Positions 34,222 through 43,420 of a stretch of DNA of 64,000 bases are shown here, one piece after another. The notes below the pieces were generated by a model. It saw only the letters and a program-made list of their open reading frames with translations. It ran no database searches and was not told the DNA's origin. Origin of the DNA: Rhodocyclaceae bacterium (GTDB lineage: Bacteria > Pseudomonadota > Gammaproteobacteria > Burkholderiales > Rhodocyclaceae); the NCBI GenBank assembly GCA_020445665.1, contig JAGRGD010000037.1, forward strand, positions 19,335 through 83,334. Direction: 5' to 3'. Position 1 is the stretch's first letter; every line of letters begins with the position of its first letter. A program made the translations under genes and the position numbers.

Positions 34222-35996
34222 AATCGTCGCTCGCCCTTTACCGGCGGCTGTTGGGGTCGATCCGGCCGTACCGGCGGGTGGTCGGGCTGTCGGTGCTGGC
34301 CATGGTCATCGCCGCGGCACTGGAGCCCGTCCTCCCTGCGCTGCTCAAGCCGCTGGTCGATGAGAGCCTGATCAACAAGAACGCCACCGCCCAGTGGCAG
34401 ATTCCGTTGTTCCTGCTGTTCGCCTTTCTGTTCAAGGGCCTCGCCGAGTACGCTGCCAGCGTGTCGAGCCAGTGGATCGCCCACAAGGCGATCACCGACC
34501 TGCGCCAGCAGGTCTTCCGCCACCAGATGCACCTGCCGATGGCGACCCACCTGGGCGAGTCGGGCGGCCGCATGCTGTCGCGCATCCTCTACGACATCCC
34601 GCAGGTCGGCTCGGCCCTATCCAATGCCTGGATCATCGTCATCCGCGATTCGATGGTGATCGTCGGGCTGACCGCCTACCTGGTCTACACGGCCTGGGAA
34701 CTGACCCTGATGATCGTCGCGATCGCCCCGGTGGTGGCGTGGCTGATCCGCGTTGCGAGCCGCAAGCTGCGCGGCTCCAACCGGCAGATGCAGGAGACCA
34801 CCGGCCAGCTCACCGGCGCGGTCGAGGAGTCGCTGGCGGGAATCCGCGAGATCAAGCTGTTCGGTACCCATGACCACGAGGATCGCCACTTCGCCGGCAT
34901 CGCCGAGCGCCTGCGCCAGCAGACCATGCGCACGGTGCGGGTCTCCGCCGCCAACGTGCCGTTGGTGCAGGTGCTGGCCGCCGCCGCGGTGTCCGCGGTG
35001 ATCTGGACCGCCACCGCGCTGTCGGCCCAGGACAAGCTCACGCCCGGCGAGTTCGTCGCCTTCGTCACCGCGATGTCGATGCTGTTCGAGCCGATCCGCC
35101 GGCTGACCAACATCAACGCGGTGATCCAGAAGGGCCTCGCCGGCGCCCAGAGCCTGTTCGAGCTCCTCGACACCCCCGCCGAACCCGACACCGAGAGCGG
35201 CGAGCGGGGACGGGTGCGCGGCGCCCTGCGCTTCGACCGGGTGTGCTTCCGCTACCCCGGGCAGGACGACTGGGCGCTGGAGGACCTCAGCCTCGACATC
35301 GAGCCCGGCCGCACCGTCGCGCTGGTGGGCGCCTCGGGCAGCGGCAAGACCACCCTGGTGAACCTGATCGCCCGCTTCTTCGAGCCGGAGCGGGGTCGCA
35401 TCCTGCTCGACGACGCGACCCTGTGCTCGCTGCCCCTGGGCTGGCTGCGCGGCCAGCTCGGCTGGGTCGGCCAGCAGGTGGTGCTGTTCGACGACACCGT
35501 CGCCGCCAACATCGCCTACGGCCAGCCGGACATCCCGCGGGAGGCAATCGTCGCTGCGGCCCGCGCCGCCCACGCCTGGGAGTTCATCGAGAAGCTGCCC
35601 GACGGGCTCGAGACCCGCGTCGGCACCAACGGGAGCCAGCTCTCGGGTGGCCAGCGCCAGCGCATCGCGATCGCCCGCGCCTTCCTCAAGGACGCCCCGA
35701 TCCTGCTGCTCGACGAGGCCACCTCGGCCCTCGACAACGAATCGGAGCGGGCGGTCAAGGACGCCCTGGTGCAGTTGCGCCGCAACCGCACGGTGCTGGT
35801 CGTCGCCCACCGCCTGTCCACGATCCGCGACGCGGACGAGATCGTCGTGATGGAACGCGGCCGCATCGTCGAGCGGGGCAGCCACGACGCCCTGCTCGCC
35901 CAGGACGGCGCCTACGCCCGCCTTCTGCGCAGCGGCGAGGAGGTGCTCGCCGACCTGACCCCGCGGGGCGCCGAGGCGGAGGTCGGGGGGCGATGA
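34218..35996 (+). CDS. msbA: Lipid A export ABC transporter MsbA
   Basis: A 592-residue half-transporter with six membrane helices (about 15-310) and an ATPase domain. Walker A GASGSGKTT, signature QLSGGQRQR, Walker B ILLLDEATSALD and the H-loop VVAHRLSTI are intact. It flips lipid A-core across the inner membrane. LGESGGRMLSRILYDIPQVGSALS (core GRMLSRILYDIPQV) in the first half is typical of MsbA. It overlaps both neighbours by four bases (34218-34221 and 35993-35996). The family also contains general lipid or multidrug exporters, but the glycosyltransferase context favours MsbA. Confidence 0.93.
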   Translation: MKSSLALYRRLLGSIRPYRRVVGLSVLAMVIAAALEPVLPALLKPLVDESLINKNATAQWQIPLFLLFAFLFKGLAEYAASVSSQWIAHKAITDLRQQVFRHQMHLPMATHLGESGGRMLSRILYDIPQVGSALSNAWIIVIRDSMVIVGLTAYLVYTAWELTLMIVAIAPVVAWLIRVASRKLRGSNRQMQETTGQLTGAVEESLAGIREIKLFGTHDHEDRHFAGIAERLRQQTMRTVRVSAANVPLVQVLAAAAVSAVIWTATALSAQDKLTPGEFVAFVTAMSMLFEPIRRLTNINAVIQKGLAGAQSLFELLDTPAEPDTESGERGRVRGALRFDRVCFRYPGQDDWALEDLSLDIEPGRTVALVGASGSGKTTLVNLIARFFEPERGRILLDDATLCSLPLGWLRGQLGWVGQQVVLFDDTVAANIAYGQPDIPREAIVAAARAAHAWEFIEKLPDGLETRVGTNGSQLSGGQRQRIAIARAFLKDAPILLLDEATSALDNESERAVKDALVQLRRNRTVLVVAHRLSTIRDADEIVVMERGRIVERGSHDALLAQDGAYARLLRSGEEVLADLTPRGAEAEVGGR

Positions 35997-37018
35997 GCCG
36001 GGTCGCGCTCTATTTCGTGGCCTCGCCGCTGCAGTATCTGGCGGCCCGCCGCATCGCCGAGTCCCACGAGGCCGGCGCCCGCCAGGTGCTGGTGTGGTAC
36101 AAGCGCGGCGTCACGCCTGTGGTCCAGGAAGGTGAGTGGGACGTCGCCAGCTATATGGCCTGGCCCCGCTGGGAGCCCCTGCCGGGCGCCTTCGGCCGGC
36201 ACCGCCGCCTGCGCGCCAACATCCGCCAGGTGGCCGCGCTGGTGGGCCCCTGCGACGAGCTGGCGATCCACAGCGCGGTGTTCGACACCGAGGCCATCAA
36301 CTACTTCCTGCGGGCGTTGCCGCGGGCCTGCGGGGCCCGCACGATGCAGGCCCGGATCCTGCCCGACGGCATCATCAGCGTCCGGCGCTATCCGCTCAAC
36401 GCGTCGAAGCGCCTGGCCCAGTTCGCCCGCAAGCTGCGCCGCCTGGCTGCGCCAGAGCTTGACTACTGGTGCTTCGCCGGCGACCGCATCGGGTCGGACG
36501 CCCCGTTCTGCGACCGCATCTACGTGCTGCCGGGCCTGCCTCACGAGTATCCCGACGACAAGGTCGTGCGCCTGCCGGCGCTGGTGGATGCCGGCGCCCG
36601 GAAGGGCGACGCCGACACACCCCGTCGCGCGCTGATCATCGGCCAGCCCCTGTTCGGCACCGGCCTGCTGTCGGCCGCCGATCGCGACGCGGTCGGCCGC
36701 GAGATGCGCGACTGGCTGGCCCGCCACGACATCACCGCGGTGGACTACAAGGGCCACCCCAAGGACCCGGCGCGGGAGCTCTGCGGACCGGACGACCAGA
36801 TCCTCGAACTGGACGAACCGCTCGAGGTGTGGATGAGCCACACGCCCTACGCCGCCGTGCTCGGTGTGCGCTCCTCCGCCCTGCTCTTCGCCCGTCAGCT
36901 GTACGGGCCCGCCACGCCGGTGCTGGCCTTCGGCTGGGACCGGGTCCGCTTCAAGTCGGCGTCGGAGCGGCGCGACATGGAGCGGACCTTCCGCGCGTGT
37001 GGCGTGGAGCTCGAATGA
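35993..37018 (+). CDS. Polysialyltransferase-like glycosyltransferase
   Basis: A 341-residue soluble protein. Its opening VALYFVASPLQYLAARRIAES and the segments LAIHSAVFDTEAINYFLRAL, ILPDGIIS and VDYKGHPKDP fit the polysialyltransferase family of sugar transferases (longest runs given are short cores). Members add sialic acid or related acidic sugars to capsule or LPS. No sialic acid synthesis gene is in the window, so the sugar is unknown. It overlaps msbA and the O-antigen ligase gene by four bases each. The family call is by eye. Confidence 0.55.
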   Translation: MSRVALYFVASPLQYLAARRIAESHEAGARQVLVWYKRGVTPVVQEGEWDVASYMAWPRWEPLPGAFGRHRRLRANIRQVAALVGPCDELAIHSAVFDTEAINYFLRALPRACGARTMQARILPDGIISVRRYPLNASKRLAQFARKLRRLAAPELDYWCFAGDRIGSDAPFCDRIYVLPGLPHEYPDDKVVRLPALVDAGARKGDADTPRRALIIGQPLFGTGLLSAADRDAVGREMRDWLARHDITAVDYKGHPKDPARELCGPDDQILELDEPLEVWMSHTPYAAVLGVRSSALLFARQLYGPATPVLAFGWDRVRFKSASERRDMERTFRACGVELE

Positions 37019-38307
37019 CCGTGGCCGCGTTGCCCGAGCGGTTCCATGCCCGGCCCCTGCCCTCCGGCGTTCACCCCGCCGCCTGGGCGGCCTGCGCCGC
37101 GGTGGCGCTGCTGATGGTGTTCCCCGCCGCCAGTGGCGCGATCCTCGCGGTCCTGGCCCTGTGGGGCATCGGCCTGCTGCTGCGGGAGGGCGCGCTGTCC
37201 CGGCCCGAACGCCAGTTCGGACTCGTCTGCCTCTTGCTCCCGGCGGCGGTGGCCTTCAACATGGCGCAGACCGGCTGGGCCTTCCACCTGCTCGATCGCC
37301 CCATGCACCTCATCTATGCCGCCTTTGTCGCCCTCCTGCTGGCCCGCCGCGGACTCGGCCTGCGCCCCTTCGTGGCGGCGGTGATCCTCGCCGCACTGGC
37401 CGCCGGAGGCGTTGCCCTGGTCGAGGGCGTGTGGCTGGACCATGGGCGCGTGCATGGCCTCGACGGCCGCTGGAACGCGGTGCCCTTCGGCAACTTCGCC
37501 CTGCTCCTCGGCTGCCTCGGGCTGGCCGGCGGCCTGGCCCTGGCCCGTGACGAGCGCGCCGGCCGCTGGTGGTTGCTGGGCGGCGTCGCCGCGCTGGGCA
37601 GCGCCGGCCTCGCCTCGATCCTCTCCTCGACCCGGGGCGGCTGGATCACGCTGCCGGTGCTGCTGCTCGTCGCCAGCCTGGCGCGCCGCGATTTCCGCAG
37701 GTCGGCGCGGCTCGCACTGGTTGCCGCGGTGCTGGCCATTGCCGCCGCCGGCTATCACCTCTCACCCCAGGTTCAGGGTCGGGTCGGCGACGCGATCGCC
37801 AACGTCAGTCGTTTCGTCGAAGCACCCGACGCCCTCGACAGCATGGAAAACGCCACCGGAATCCGCCTGGCCATGTGGCGCTGGGGCCTCGCCCGTTTCG
37901 CCGAATCGCCCTGGCAGGGCGTGGGCTACGCGAACTACGCGCAGCGGCGCGCCGAATCGGTCGAGCGCGGCGAGTTGCCTGCCCACTTCAACGACCTCGC
38001 CAACCTCCACAACGAGATCATCAGCAGCCTGGCCTTTGCCGGCCTGCCCGGCGGCATCGCACTGCTGGCCTTCTGGGCGCTGGCGCTGCGCTTCTTCGCC
38101 TCGCGCCTCGGTCGCGGCGACGACCCTGCGAGCCGCTACTTCGCCACGGCGGGCCTGCTGGTGGTGGTCGGCACGGCCCTGTTCTCGATGACCGAGGGCC
38201 TGCTCGGCACCCGCTCCGGCACCTACGGCTTCGCCCTGCTGCTGGCCCTGCCCGCCGCCGCCCTGATGGCCCGCGAGCGCGCGCTTTGCGACGGGGAGGG
38301 CTCATGA
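37015..38307 (+). CDS. O-antigen ligase family protein (WaaL-like)
   Basis: A 430-residue inner-membrane protein with about ten to twelve hydrophobic helices and one larger periplasmic loop (about 265-335). The SSTRGGWI motif matches the conserved Arg of Wzy_C/WaaL proteins, and LANLHNEIISSLAFAGLPG in the loop carries the conserved His (core NLHNEIISSLAF). It probably joins undecaprenyl-linked polysaccharide to lipid A-core on the periplasmic face, although polymerases (Wzy) share these features. Coupled to its neighbours by ATGA overlaps. Confidence 0.82.
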   Translation: MTVAALPERFHARPLPSGVHPAAWAACAAVALLMVFPAASGAILAVLALWGIGLLLREGALSRPERQFGLVCLLLPAAVAFNMAQTGWAFHLLDRPMHLIYAAFVALLLARRGLGLRPFVAAVILAALAAGGVALVEGVWLDHGRVHGLDGRWNAVPFGNFALLLGCLGLAGGLALARDERAGRWWLLGGVAALGSAGLASILSSTRGGWITLPVLLLVASLARRDFRRSARLALVAAVLAIAAAGYHLSPQVQGRVGDAIANVSRFVEAPDALDSMENATGIRLAMWRWGLARFAESPWQGVGYANYAQRRAESVERGELPAHFNDLANLHNEIISSLAFAGLPGGIALLAFWALALRFFASRLGRGDDPASRYFATAGLLVVVGTALFSMTEGLLGTRSGTYGFALLLALPAAALMARERALCDGEGS

Positions 38308-39344
38308 GCGCGTCGGCCGCCGCTTCGCCCCGCACCGTCGTGGTTCACCACCGCAGCGGCATCGGCGACCTGGTCTGGCACATCCCCTACTTCCGCGCCG
38401 TCGCGGCGACCAGCCTCGATGGCCGGGTGTCGGTAATCGCCCGCCCGTCCTGCTGCGCCACCGATCTGCTCAGCGCCGAGCCCTGCATCGAGACGGTTAT
38501 CGAGTACGACCGGCGGCCACGGCCGAGCGAGCAGCGGCAGGGCCGCCACGACAGCCTGAAGTCCCAGCTCGCCTTCGCCCGCGAATTGCGCGGTCACGGC
38601 TTTGACCGCGCCGTGATCTTCTCCGGCCGGATGCGCTACGGCGTCCTCGCCTGGCTGGCCGGCATCCGCCGCCGCTCCGGCTTCGGCTTCAGCATTGGCG
38701 AGCGCCTCTTTCTCAACGACCCACCCTTCATCCAGCGCTACCGGGGCGGGGGGAGCTGGGTCTATCCGGAGGCCACCGACTTCGCTATCGCCCACGGCTT
38801 CGTCGATGCGCCGCAGCTCCCCCGGCTGCACGTGCCGGACGAACTCGCCGCAGACGTCGGCAGCGCGCTGGCCGCGCTGCCCCGGCCCCTCTACGGCCTG
38901 GCCATCGGTGCCTCCGACCCGCGCAAACGCTGGCCCGTCTCGCACTTCGCCGAGCTGGCGCGGGATCTGCGCGAGCGCGGCATCGGCGTGCTGCTGATCG
39001 GCGGCCCCGGCGACACCGACGACGCCGAGTCGATCCTGCGCGCCCTGCCGCCGGAGTTGCGTCCCGGCGCCACCGCCCTGAACCAGCGCTCGGTGTTGCG
39101 CAGCGCCGCGGCGCTCACCCACTGCGATTTCTGCGTCGGCAACGACACCGGCATCCTCAACGTCAGCGCGGCGGTCGAGTGCGCCAGTCTCGGCCTCTTC
39201 GGCGCCACCCGGCCCCTCACCCACGACCCGCAGATCCATGCCGTCGAGGGCGACGGCATGGAGACGATCCACGCCGACCGGGTGCTGGCGCGCCTGGCGA
39301 TGATCGGCGCGCCGGGTTTCGCGGCCGGGGCGGAGGAGGGCTGA
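38304..39344 (+). CDS. GT9-family glycosyltransferase (heptosyltransferase-like)
   Basis: A 346-residue GT-B enzyme. VVVHHRSGIGDLVWHIPYFRA is the GT9 N-terminal motif (core HRSGIGDLVWHIP), and GASDPRKRWPVSHFAEL and CDFCVGNDTGILNVSAAV (core VGNDTGILNVSAA) form the nucleotide-sugar site. Members transfer heptose from ADP-heptose to the LPS inner core; it is WaaF-like, but acceptor specificity cannot be read. A second GT9 gene lies three genes on. Starts inside the ligase stop; its own stop overlaps the next start by one base (TGATG). Confidence 0.85.
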   Translation: MSASAAASPRTVVVHHRSGIGDLVWHIPYFRAVAATSLDGRVSVIARPSCCATDLLSAEPCIETVIEYDRRPRPSEQRQGRHDSLKSQLAFARELRGHGFDRAVIFSGRMRYGVLAWLAGIRRRSGFGFSIGERLFLNDPPFIQRYRGGGSWVYPEATDFAIAHGFVDAPQLPRLHVPDELAADVGSALAALPRPLYGLAIGASDPRKRWPVSHFAELARDLRERGIGVLLIGGPGDTDDAESILRALPPELRPGATALNQRSVLRSAAALTHCDFCVGNDTGILNVSAAVECASLGLFGATRPLTHDPQIHAVEGDGMETIHADRVLARLAMIGAPGFAAGAEEG

Positions 39345-40246
39345 TGCGCTACCTGGCCCTCGAGTACCTGGGCGAGCCATTCGACCGGGTCTTCAATCTC
39401 GGCGACGATGTCCAGACCCTGGCCGTGGAGCGCCTGCTGCCCCGGGTGGACGGCCACGTCTCGCGCGAAGGGCTCGACCAGATCCGCGAGCCCGCGATCG
39501 TCGCGATGAACGGCTTCTTCATGCAGTCGGACCACTGGCCGCCGGCCGCCGCCGTGACGCCGCTGTTCTTCGCCTTCCACGTCGCGCCCGGCAAGCGCGA
39601 CGTGATCCTCTCGCCAGAGGGCGTCGCCTACCTCAAGCGCCACGCCCCCATTGGCTGCCGCGACGAGGGCACCGTCGCGCTGCTGCGGGCGCAGGGCATC
39701 GACGCCTGGTACAGCCGCTGCGTGACCCTGACCTTCGAGCGCCGTGAGCAGGCGCCCAGGGCGGGCAAGGTGTTCCTGGTGGCCGGCACCAGCATGGACT
39801 TCGACAGCATCATCCCGCGCAGCCTGCGGCGCGAGGCGGTCTATGTGAACCAGGCGAAGCTGCGCCTGCCTCACTTTTCGGCCACCCTGCGCCGTCAGAT
39901 GGCCGCCGAACTGCTGGCCGCCTACCGGGATCACGCGCGGCTGGTGATCACCACCAAGATCCACTGCGCGATGCCCTGCATCGCGATGGGCATCCCGGTG
40001 GTGTTTCTCTACGACGCGGCCAAGCGAGACGACTACCGGGTCCGACTGATCGAGGAACTCGTCGGCATCCAGTACGTGGACGACTCGCCGCTGCGCGGGC
40101 GGGCGCTCAACCCGCTGCGCAGCGGCAAGATCGACTGGTCGCCGGCAGCCCCCGACATCGAGGCACTGAAGGCCGACATCCGCCGCGACTTCGGCGAAGC
40201 CCTGGCACGGGCCGAGGCCCGATTCCGGGCAGGGGTGGCGGCGTGA
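39344..40246 (+). CDS. Polysaccharide pyruvyl transferase family protein
   Basis: A 300-residue protein. LEYLGEPFDRVFNLGDDVQTLA near the N-terminus (core NLGDDVQTLA), GCRDEGTVALLRAQGI, and RLVITTKIHCAMPCIAMGIPVVFL (core TTKIHCAMPCIAMGIP) match the pyruvyl-transferase/WcaK-like fold, in which the H of the last motif is conserved. The family adds pyruvate ketals to exopolysaccharide sugars, but many members have other substrates. It is coupled on both sides (1-base and GTGA overlaps). Confidence 0.78.
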   Translation: MRYLALEYLGEPFDRVFNLGDDVQTLAVERLLPRVDGHVSREGLDQIREPAIVAMNGFFMQSDHWPPAAAVTPLFFAFHVAPGKRDVILSPEGVAYLKRHAPIGCRDEGTVALLRAQGIDAWYSRCVTLTFERREQAPRAGKVFLVAGTSMDFDSIIPRSLRREAVYVNQAKLRLPHFSATLRRQMAAELLAAYRDHARLVITTKIHCAMPCIAMGIPVVFLYDAAKRDDYRVRLIEELVGIQYVDDSPLRGRALNPLRSGKIDWSPAAPDIEALKADIRRDFGEALARAEARFRAGVAA

Positions 40247-41313
40247 AGATCCTGCAGATGCTCCACAACCACAAGACAGGGGGCGCCGAGCACCACCTGG
40301 TGGCCCTGTGCGAGGGTCTGCGAGAACGCGGTCACGAGGTGGAATTCGCCGGCGCCGCCAGCTCCTGGATCGGTCAGACCCTGGCCGGCAGCGGCTTTCC
40401 GGTGCACGACTTCGACTTCCGCGGCCACTACGACGTCGCCGCGATGCTGCGCCTGCCGAGGCTGCTGACGCGCAATGGCTACGACCTGGTCCACACCCAC
40501 CTCGTGAGGGCTGCGCGTTACGCCCAGTTGGCGGTGCGATTTACCGGCACGCCGCTGGTCTGCAGCGTTCACGACCTCCTGACCTGGCGCCACTACCCCC
40601 GCCGACACGCGCTGATCGCGGTCTCCGACGCGGTGCGACGCCACCTGGTCTCGCGGGGCTTCTCGCCCGAGCGGGTGCAGGTCATCCACCCGGGCGCCCG
40701 CGACTGCGGCCTCGGCCCGCACACCGCCGCCTTGCGCGACGTCGCCCGCGCCAGCCTCGCGATCGCCGACGATACCGTCGCCATCGGCCTGGTCGGGCGC
40801 GTCGCCGAGGTCAAGGCCCACGACATCGCGATCGCGGCGGTCGCACGCCTCGCCGAACAGGTGTCGCGCCCATTCAGGCTGTTCGTCATCGGTCCCCTCA
40901 CCGGTTGGGGGCGGGCCCAGCAGGCTGCCTGCACCCGCGCCGAGGTCGAGTGGCTCGGCGCGCGCAAGGACATCCCGCAACTGCTTGCCGCCATGGACAT
41001 CTGCATCCAGCCCTCGCGCAGCGAGGGCATGCCGCTCGCCGTGATGGAGGCAGCTTCGGCCGGCAAGCCGGTGATTGCGAGCCGCGTCGGCGGTGTGCCG
41101 GAGATCATCGAGGACGGGGTCAGCGGCCTGCTGGTCGAACCCGGCTCCAGCCGCGAACTGGCCGACGCCCTGGCTCGCCTGATCGAGACTCCCGGGATGG
41201 GCCGTGGGCTGGGAGACACCTTGCAGCAGCGCTTCGGGCGGGAGTTCTCCCTGCCGGTCATGATCGAGCGTACCGAGCGCCACTACGCCACGGTGCTGGG
41301 CGGGGCGCGATGA
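40243..41313 (+). CDS. GT4-family glycosyltransferase
   Basis: A 356-residue GT-B enzyme. The N-terminal KTGGAEHHLVALCEGLRERGHEV core (TGGAEHHLVAL) binds the acceptor side; the donor site has IGLVGRVAEVKAHD and QPSRSEGMPLAVMEAASAGKPV (core SRSEGMPLAVMEAAS, an EX7E motif). VHTHLVRAARYA is also typical. Sugar donor unknown. GTG start overlaps the previous stop (GTGA). Confidence 0.88.
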   Translation: MKILQMLHNHKTGGAEHHLVALCEGLRERGHEVEFAGAASSWIGQTLAGSGFPVHDFDFRGHYDVAAMLRLPRLLTRNGYDLVHTHLVRAARYAQLAVRFTGTPLVCSVHDLLTWRHYPRRHALIAVSDAVRRHLVSRGFSPERVQVIHPGARDCGLGPHTAALRDVARASLAIADDTVAIGLVGRVAEVKAHDIAIAAVARLAEQVSRPFRLFVIGPLTGWGRAQQAACTRAEVEWLGARKDIPQLLAAMDICIQPSRSEGMPLAVMEAASAGKPVIASRVGGVPEIIEDGVSGLLVEPGSSRELADALARLIETPGMGRGLGDTLQQRFGREFSLPVMIERTERHYATVLGGAR

Positions 41314-42344
41314 AGCGCGTGCTGATCGTGCGCGCCTCGGCGATCGGTGATGTGGTCTTCGCCTCGCCCTTTGCGGCGGCGCTCAAGCGCAGCCACCCGG
41401 ACGCCCACCTCACCTGGCTGGTCGAGCCCGGCATCGACGAATTGCTGCAGGCCGATCCGGCCATCGACGCGCTGGTTCTGTGGCCCAAGGCCGAATGGAA
41501 GCGCCTGTGGAAGACGCATCGATACGTTGAGCTGCTGCGCCAGATCCGCGCGCTGCGGCGCACCCTCCGGGCCGGCGCCTTCGACGTCGCGATCGACCTC
41601 CAGAGCCTGCTCAAGAGCGGCCTGCTGACGCGCCTTTCCGGGGCCCCCCGGCGGATCGGCCTCGGCTCGCGAGAGGGCAGCCAGTGGCTGATGACCGAGG
41701 TCGTGCCCAAAGGGGGCCCGGAGCGGCGCATCAGCTCCGAGTACCTGCACCTGGCCGGGCACCTCGGCCTCGACACCGCTGATTTTCTGCCCCGCCTGCA
41801 CGTGGCCGACGATGTCGCCCTGCGCAGCCGCGCGCTGCTCGCCGAGCACGGCCTTGCCCCCGACGGCTACGCGGTGCTGGCGCCGTTCACCACGCGCCCC
41901 CAGAAGCACTGGTTCGAGCACCACTGGCAGGCCCTGCTGCCGATGATCCGCGACGAGTTCAACCTGACGCCGGTGCTGCTCGGCGGCCCCGCCGACCGGG
42001 ACGCCGCGGCCCGCATCGCCGCCGCCATGCCCGGCGCGGTGTCGCTGGCCGGCCGCACGCGGCTGCCCGAAGCAGCCTCGCTGGTGCGCGACGCCGCGCT
42101 GCTGATCGGGGTCGACACCGGCCTCACCCACATGGGCATCGCCTTCGCGACGCCGACGGTGGCCCTGTTCGGCTCGACCCGGCCGTATCTCGACACCGGC
42201 CGCGCCAACGCCCGCGTGATCTGGCTCGGGCTTGCCTGCTCGCCGTGCCGGCGTCGCCCCACCTGCGACGGCGCCTTCACCTGCCTGCGCGACATCCAGC
42301 CGCAGCGGGTCGTCGAGGAAGCCCACCGGGCCCTCGCCGCATGA
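41310..42344 (+). CDS. Lipopolysaccharide heptosyltransferase (GT9, WaaC-like)
   Basis: A 344-residue GT9 enzyme. VLIVRASAIGDVVFASPFAAAL (core RASAIGDVVFASP), LTWLVEPGIDELLQ, DLQSLLKSGLLT and LLIGVDTGLTHMGIAF (core GVDTGLTHMGIA) match heptosyltransferase I more closely than the first GT9 gene does. It should add the first heptose to Kdo2-lipid A. A CxxC...C set near the end (ACSPCRRRPTC and FTCL) is common in this family. Four-base overlaps at both ends. Confidence 0.9.
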   Translation: MKRVLIVRASAIGDVVFASPFAAALKRSHPDAHLTWLVEPGIDELLQADPAIDALVLWPKAEWKRLWKTHRYVELLRQIRALRRTLRAGAFDVAIDLQSLLKSGLLTRLSGAPRRIGLGSREGSQWLMTEVVPKGGPERRISSEYLHLAGHLGLDTADFLPRLHVADDVALRSRALLAEHGLAPDGYAVLAPFTTRPQKHWFEHHWQALLPMIRDEFNLTPVLLGGPADRDAAARIAAAMPGAVSLAGRTRLPEAASLVRDAALLIGVDTGLTHMGIAFATPTVALFGSTRPYLDTGRANARVIWLGLACSPCRRRPTCDGAFTCLRDIQPQRVVEEAHRALAA

Positions 42345-43420
42345 AGGTCCTGCACGTCGAATCCGGCCGCTTCCTCTACGGCGGCGCACGGCAGGTCCAG
42401 TACCTGCTGGAGGGGCTGCGCGCCCGCGGCGTGGACAACCTCCTCGCCTGCCCACAGGGCAGCGATATCGCCACCGCGGCGCGGCCGTTCGCCCGGGTGA
42501 TCGAGATGCCGATGCGCGGCGACGCCGACTTCCGGCTCGCCGGGCGCCTCAGTGCCCTGATCCGCGCCGAGGCACCCGATCTGGTGCATCTCCACAGCCG
42601 CCGCGGGGCCGACCTCTGGGGCGCCCTCGCGGCACGTCGCTGTGGCACGCCGTGCATCCTCTCGCGCCGGGTCGACAATCCCGAACCGCGCTGGCTGGCC
42701 GCGGTGAAGTACCGCCTTTTTGATCACATCGTGACGATCTCCGAGGGCATCCGGCAAGTGCTTCTGGACGAAGGCGTGCCGGCAGGAAAGGTGAGCTGCG
42801 TGCGCAGCGCGGTAGACCCCACCCCCTACCTGCAGGCCTACGACAAGGCCGCCTTCCGGCACAGGCTCGACCTGCCCGAGACCGCATTGCTGGCAGGCGT
42901 GGTGGCCCAGCTGATCGAGCGCAAGGGCCACCGGCACCTGCTCGCCGCCCTGCCCGATGTGCTTGCCCGCCATCCGGATCTGGTGGTGCTGATCTATGGC
43001 CGCGGCCCCCTTGAGGGTCGGCTGAAAGAGCAGATCGCCGCTGCCGGACTGGGCGACGTGGTGCGATTGATGGGCTTCGTCGAGGATCTACCCGCGCAGC
43101 TCGGCTGCCTCGACCTGCTGGTCCATCCGGCGGACATGGAGGGGCTCGGTGTATCGCTGCTGCAGGCCGCCGCGGCGCGGGTGCCAGTGATCGCCAGCCG
43201 CGCCGGCGGCATGCCGGAAGCGGTGCGGGATGGCATCAATGGCCTGCTGATCATGCCGGGCGACGTGGCCGGTCTCGGCCGGGCCATGGATCGCCTGCTG
43301 GGCGACGCAAGCCTGCGCGCGGCCATGGGCGACGCCGGCCGGGCGCTGGTGCAGCGCGAGTTCTCGGTGGACGTGATGTGCGAGGGCAATCTCGCCATCT
43401 ACCGGCAGGTGCTGGCATGA
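42341..43420 (+). CDS. GT4-family glycosyltransferase
   Basis: A 359-residue GT-B enzyme. The N-terminus VESGRFLYGGARQVQYLLEGL (core GRFLYGGARQVQYLL) and VHLHSRRGADLWGALA are acceptor-side motifs; VAQLIERKGHRHLLAALP and HPADMEGLGVSLLQAAAARVPV (core PADMEGLGVSLLQAA) form the donor site. Donor and acceptor unknown. ATGA overlaps with both neighbours. Confidence 0.88.
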   Translation: MKVLHVESGRFLYGGARQVQYLLEGLRARGVDNLLACPQGSDIATAARPFARVIEMPMRGDADFRLAGRLSALIRAEAPDLVHLHSRRGADLWGALAARRCGTPCILSRRVDNPEPRWLAAVKYRLFDHIVTISEGIRQVLLDEGVPAGKVSCVRSAVDPTPYLQAYDKAAFRHRLDLPETALLAGVVAQLIERKGHRHLLAALPDVLARHPDLVVLIYGRGPLEGRLKEQIAAAGLGDVVRLMGFVEDLPAQLGCLDLLVHPADMEGLGVSLLQAAAARVPVIASRAGGMPEAVRDGINGLLIMPGDVAGLGRAMDRLLGDASLRAAMGDAGRALVQREFSVDVMCEGNLAIYRQVLA

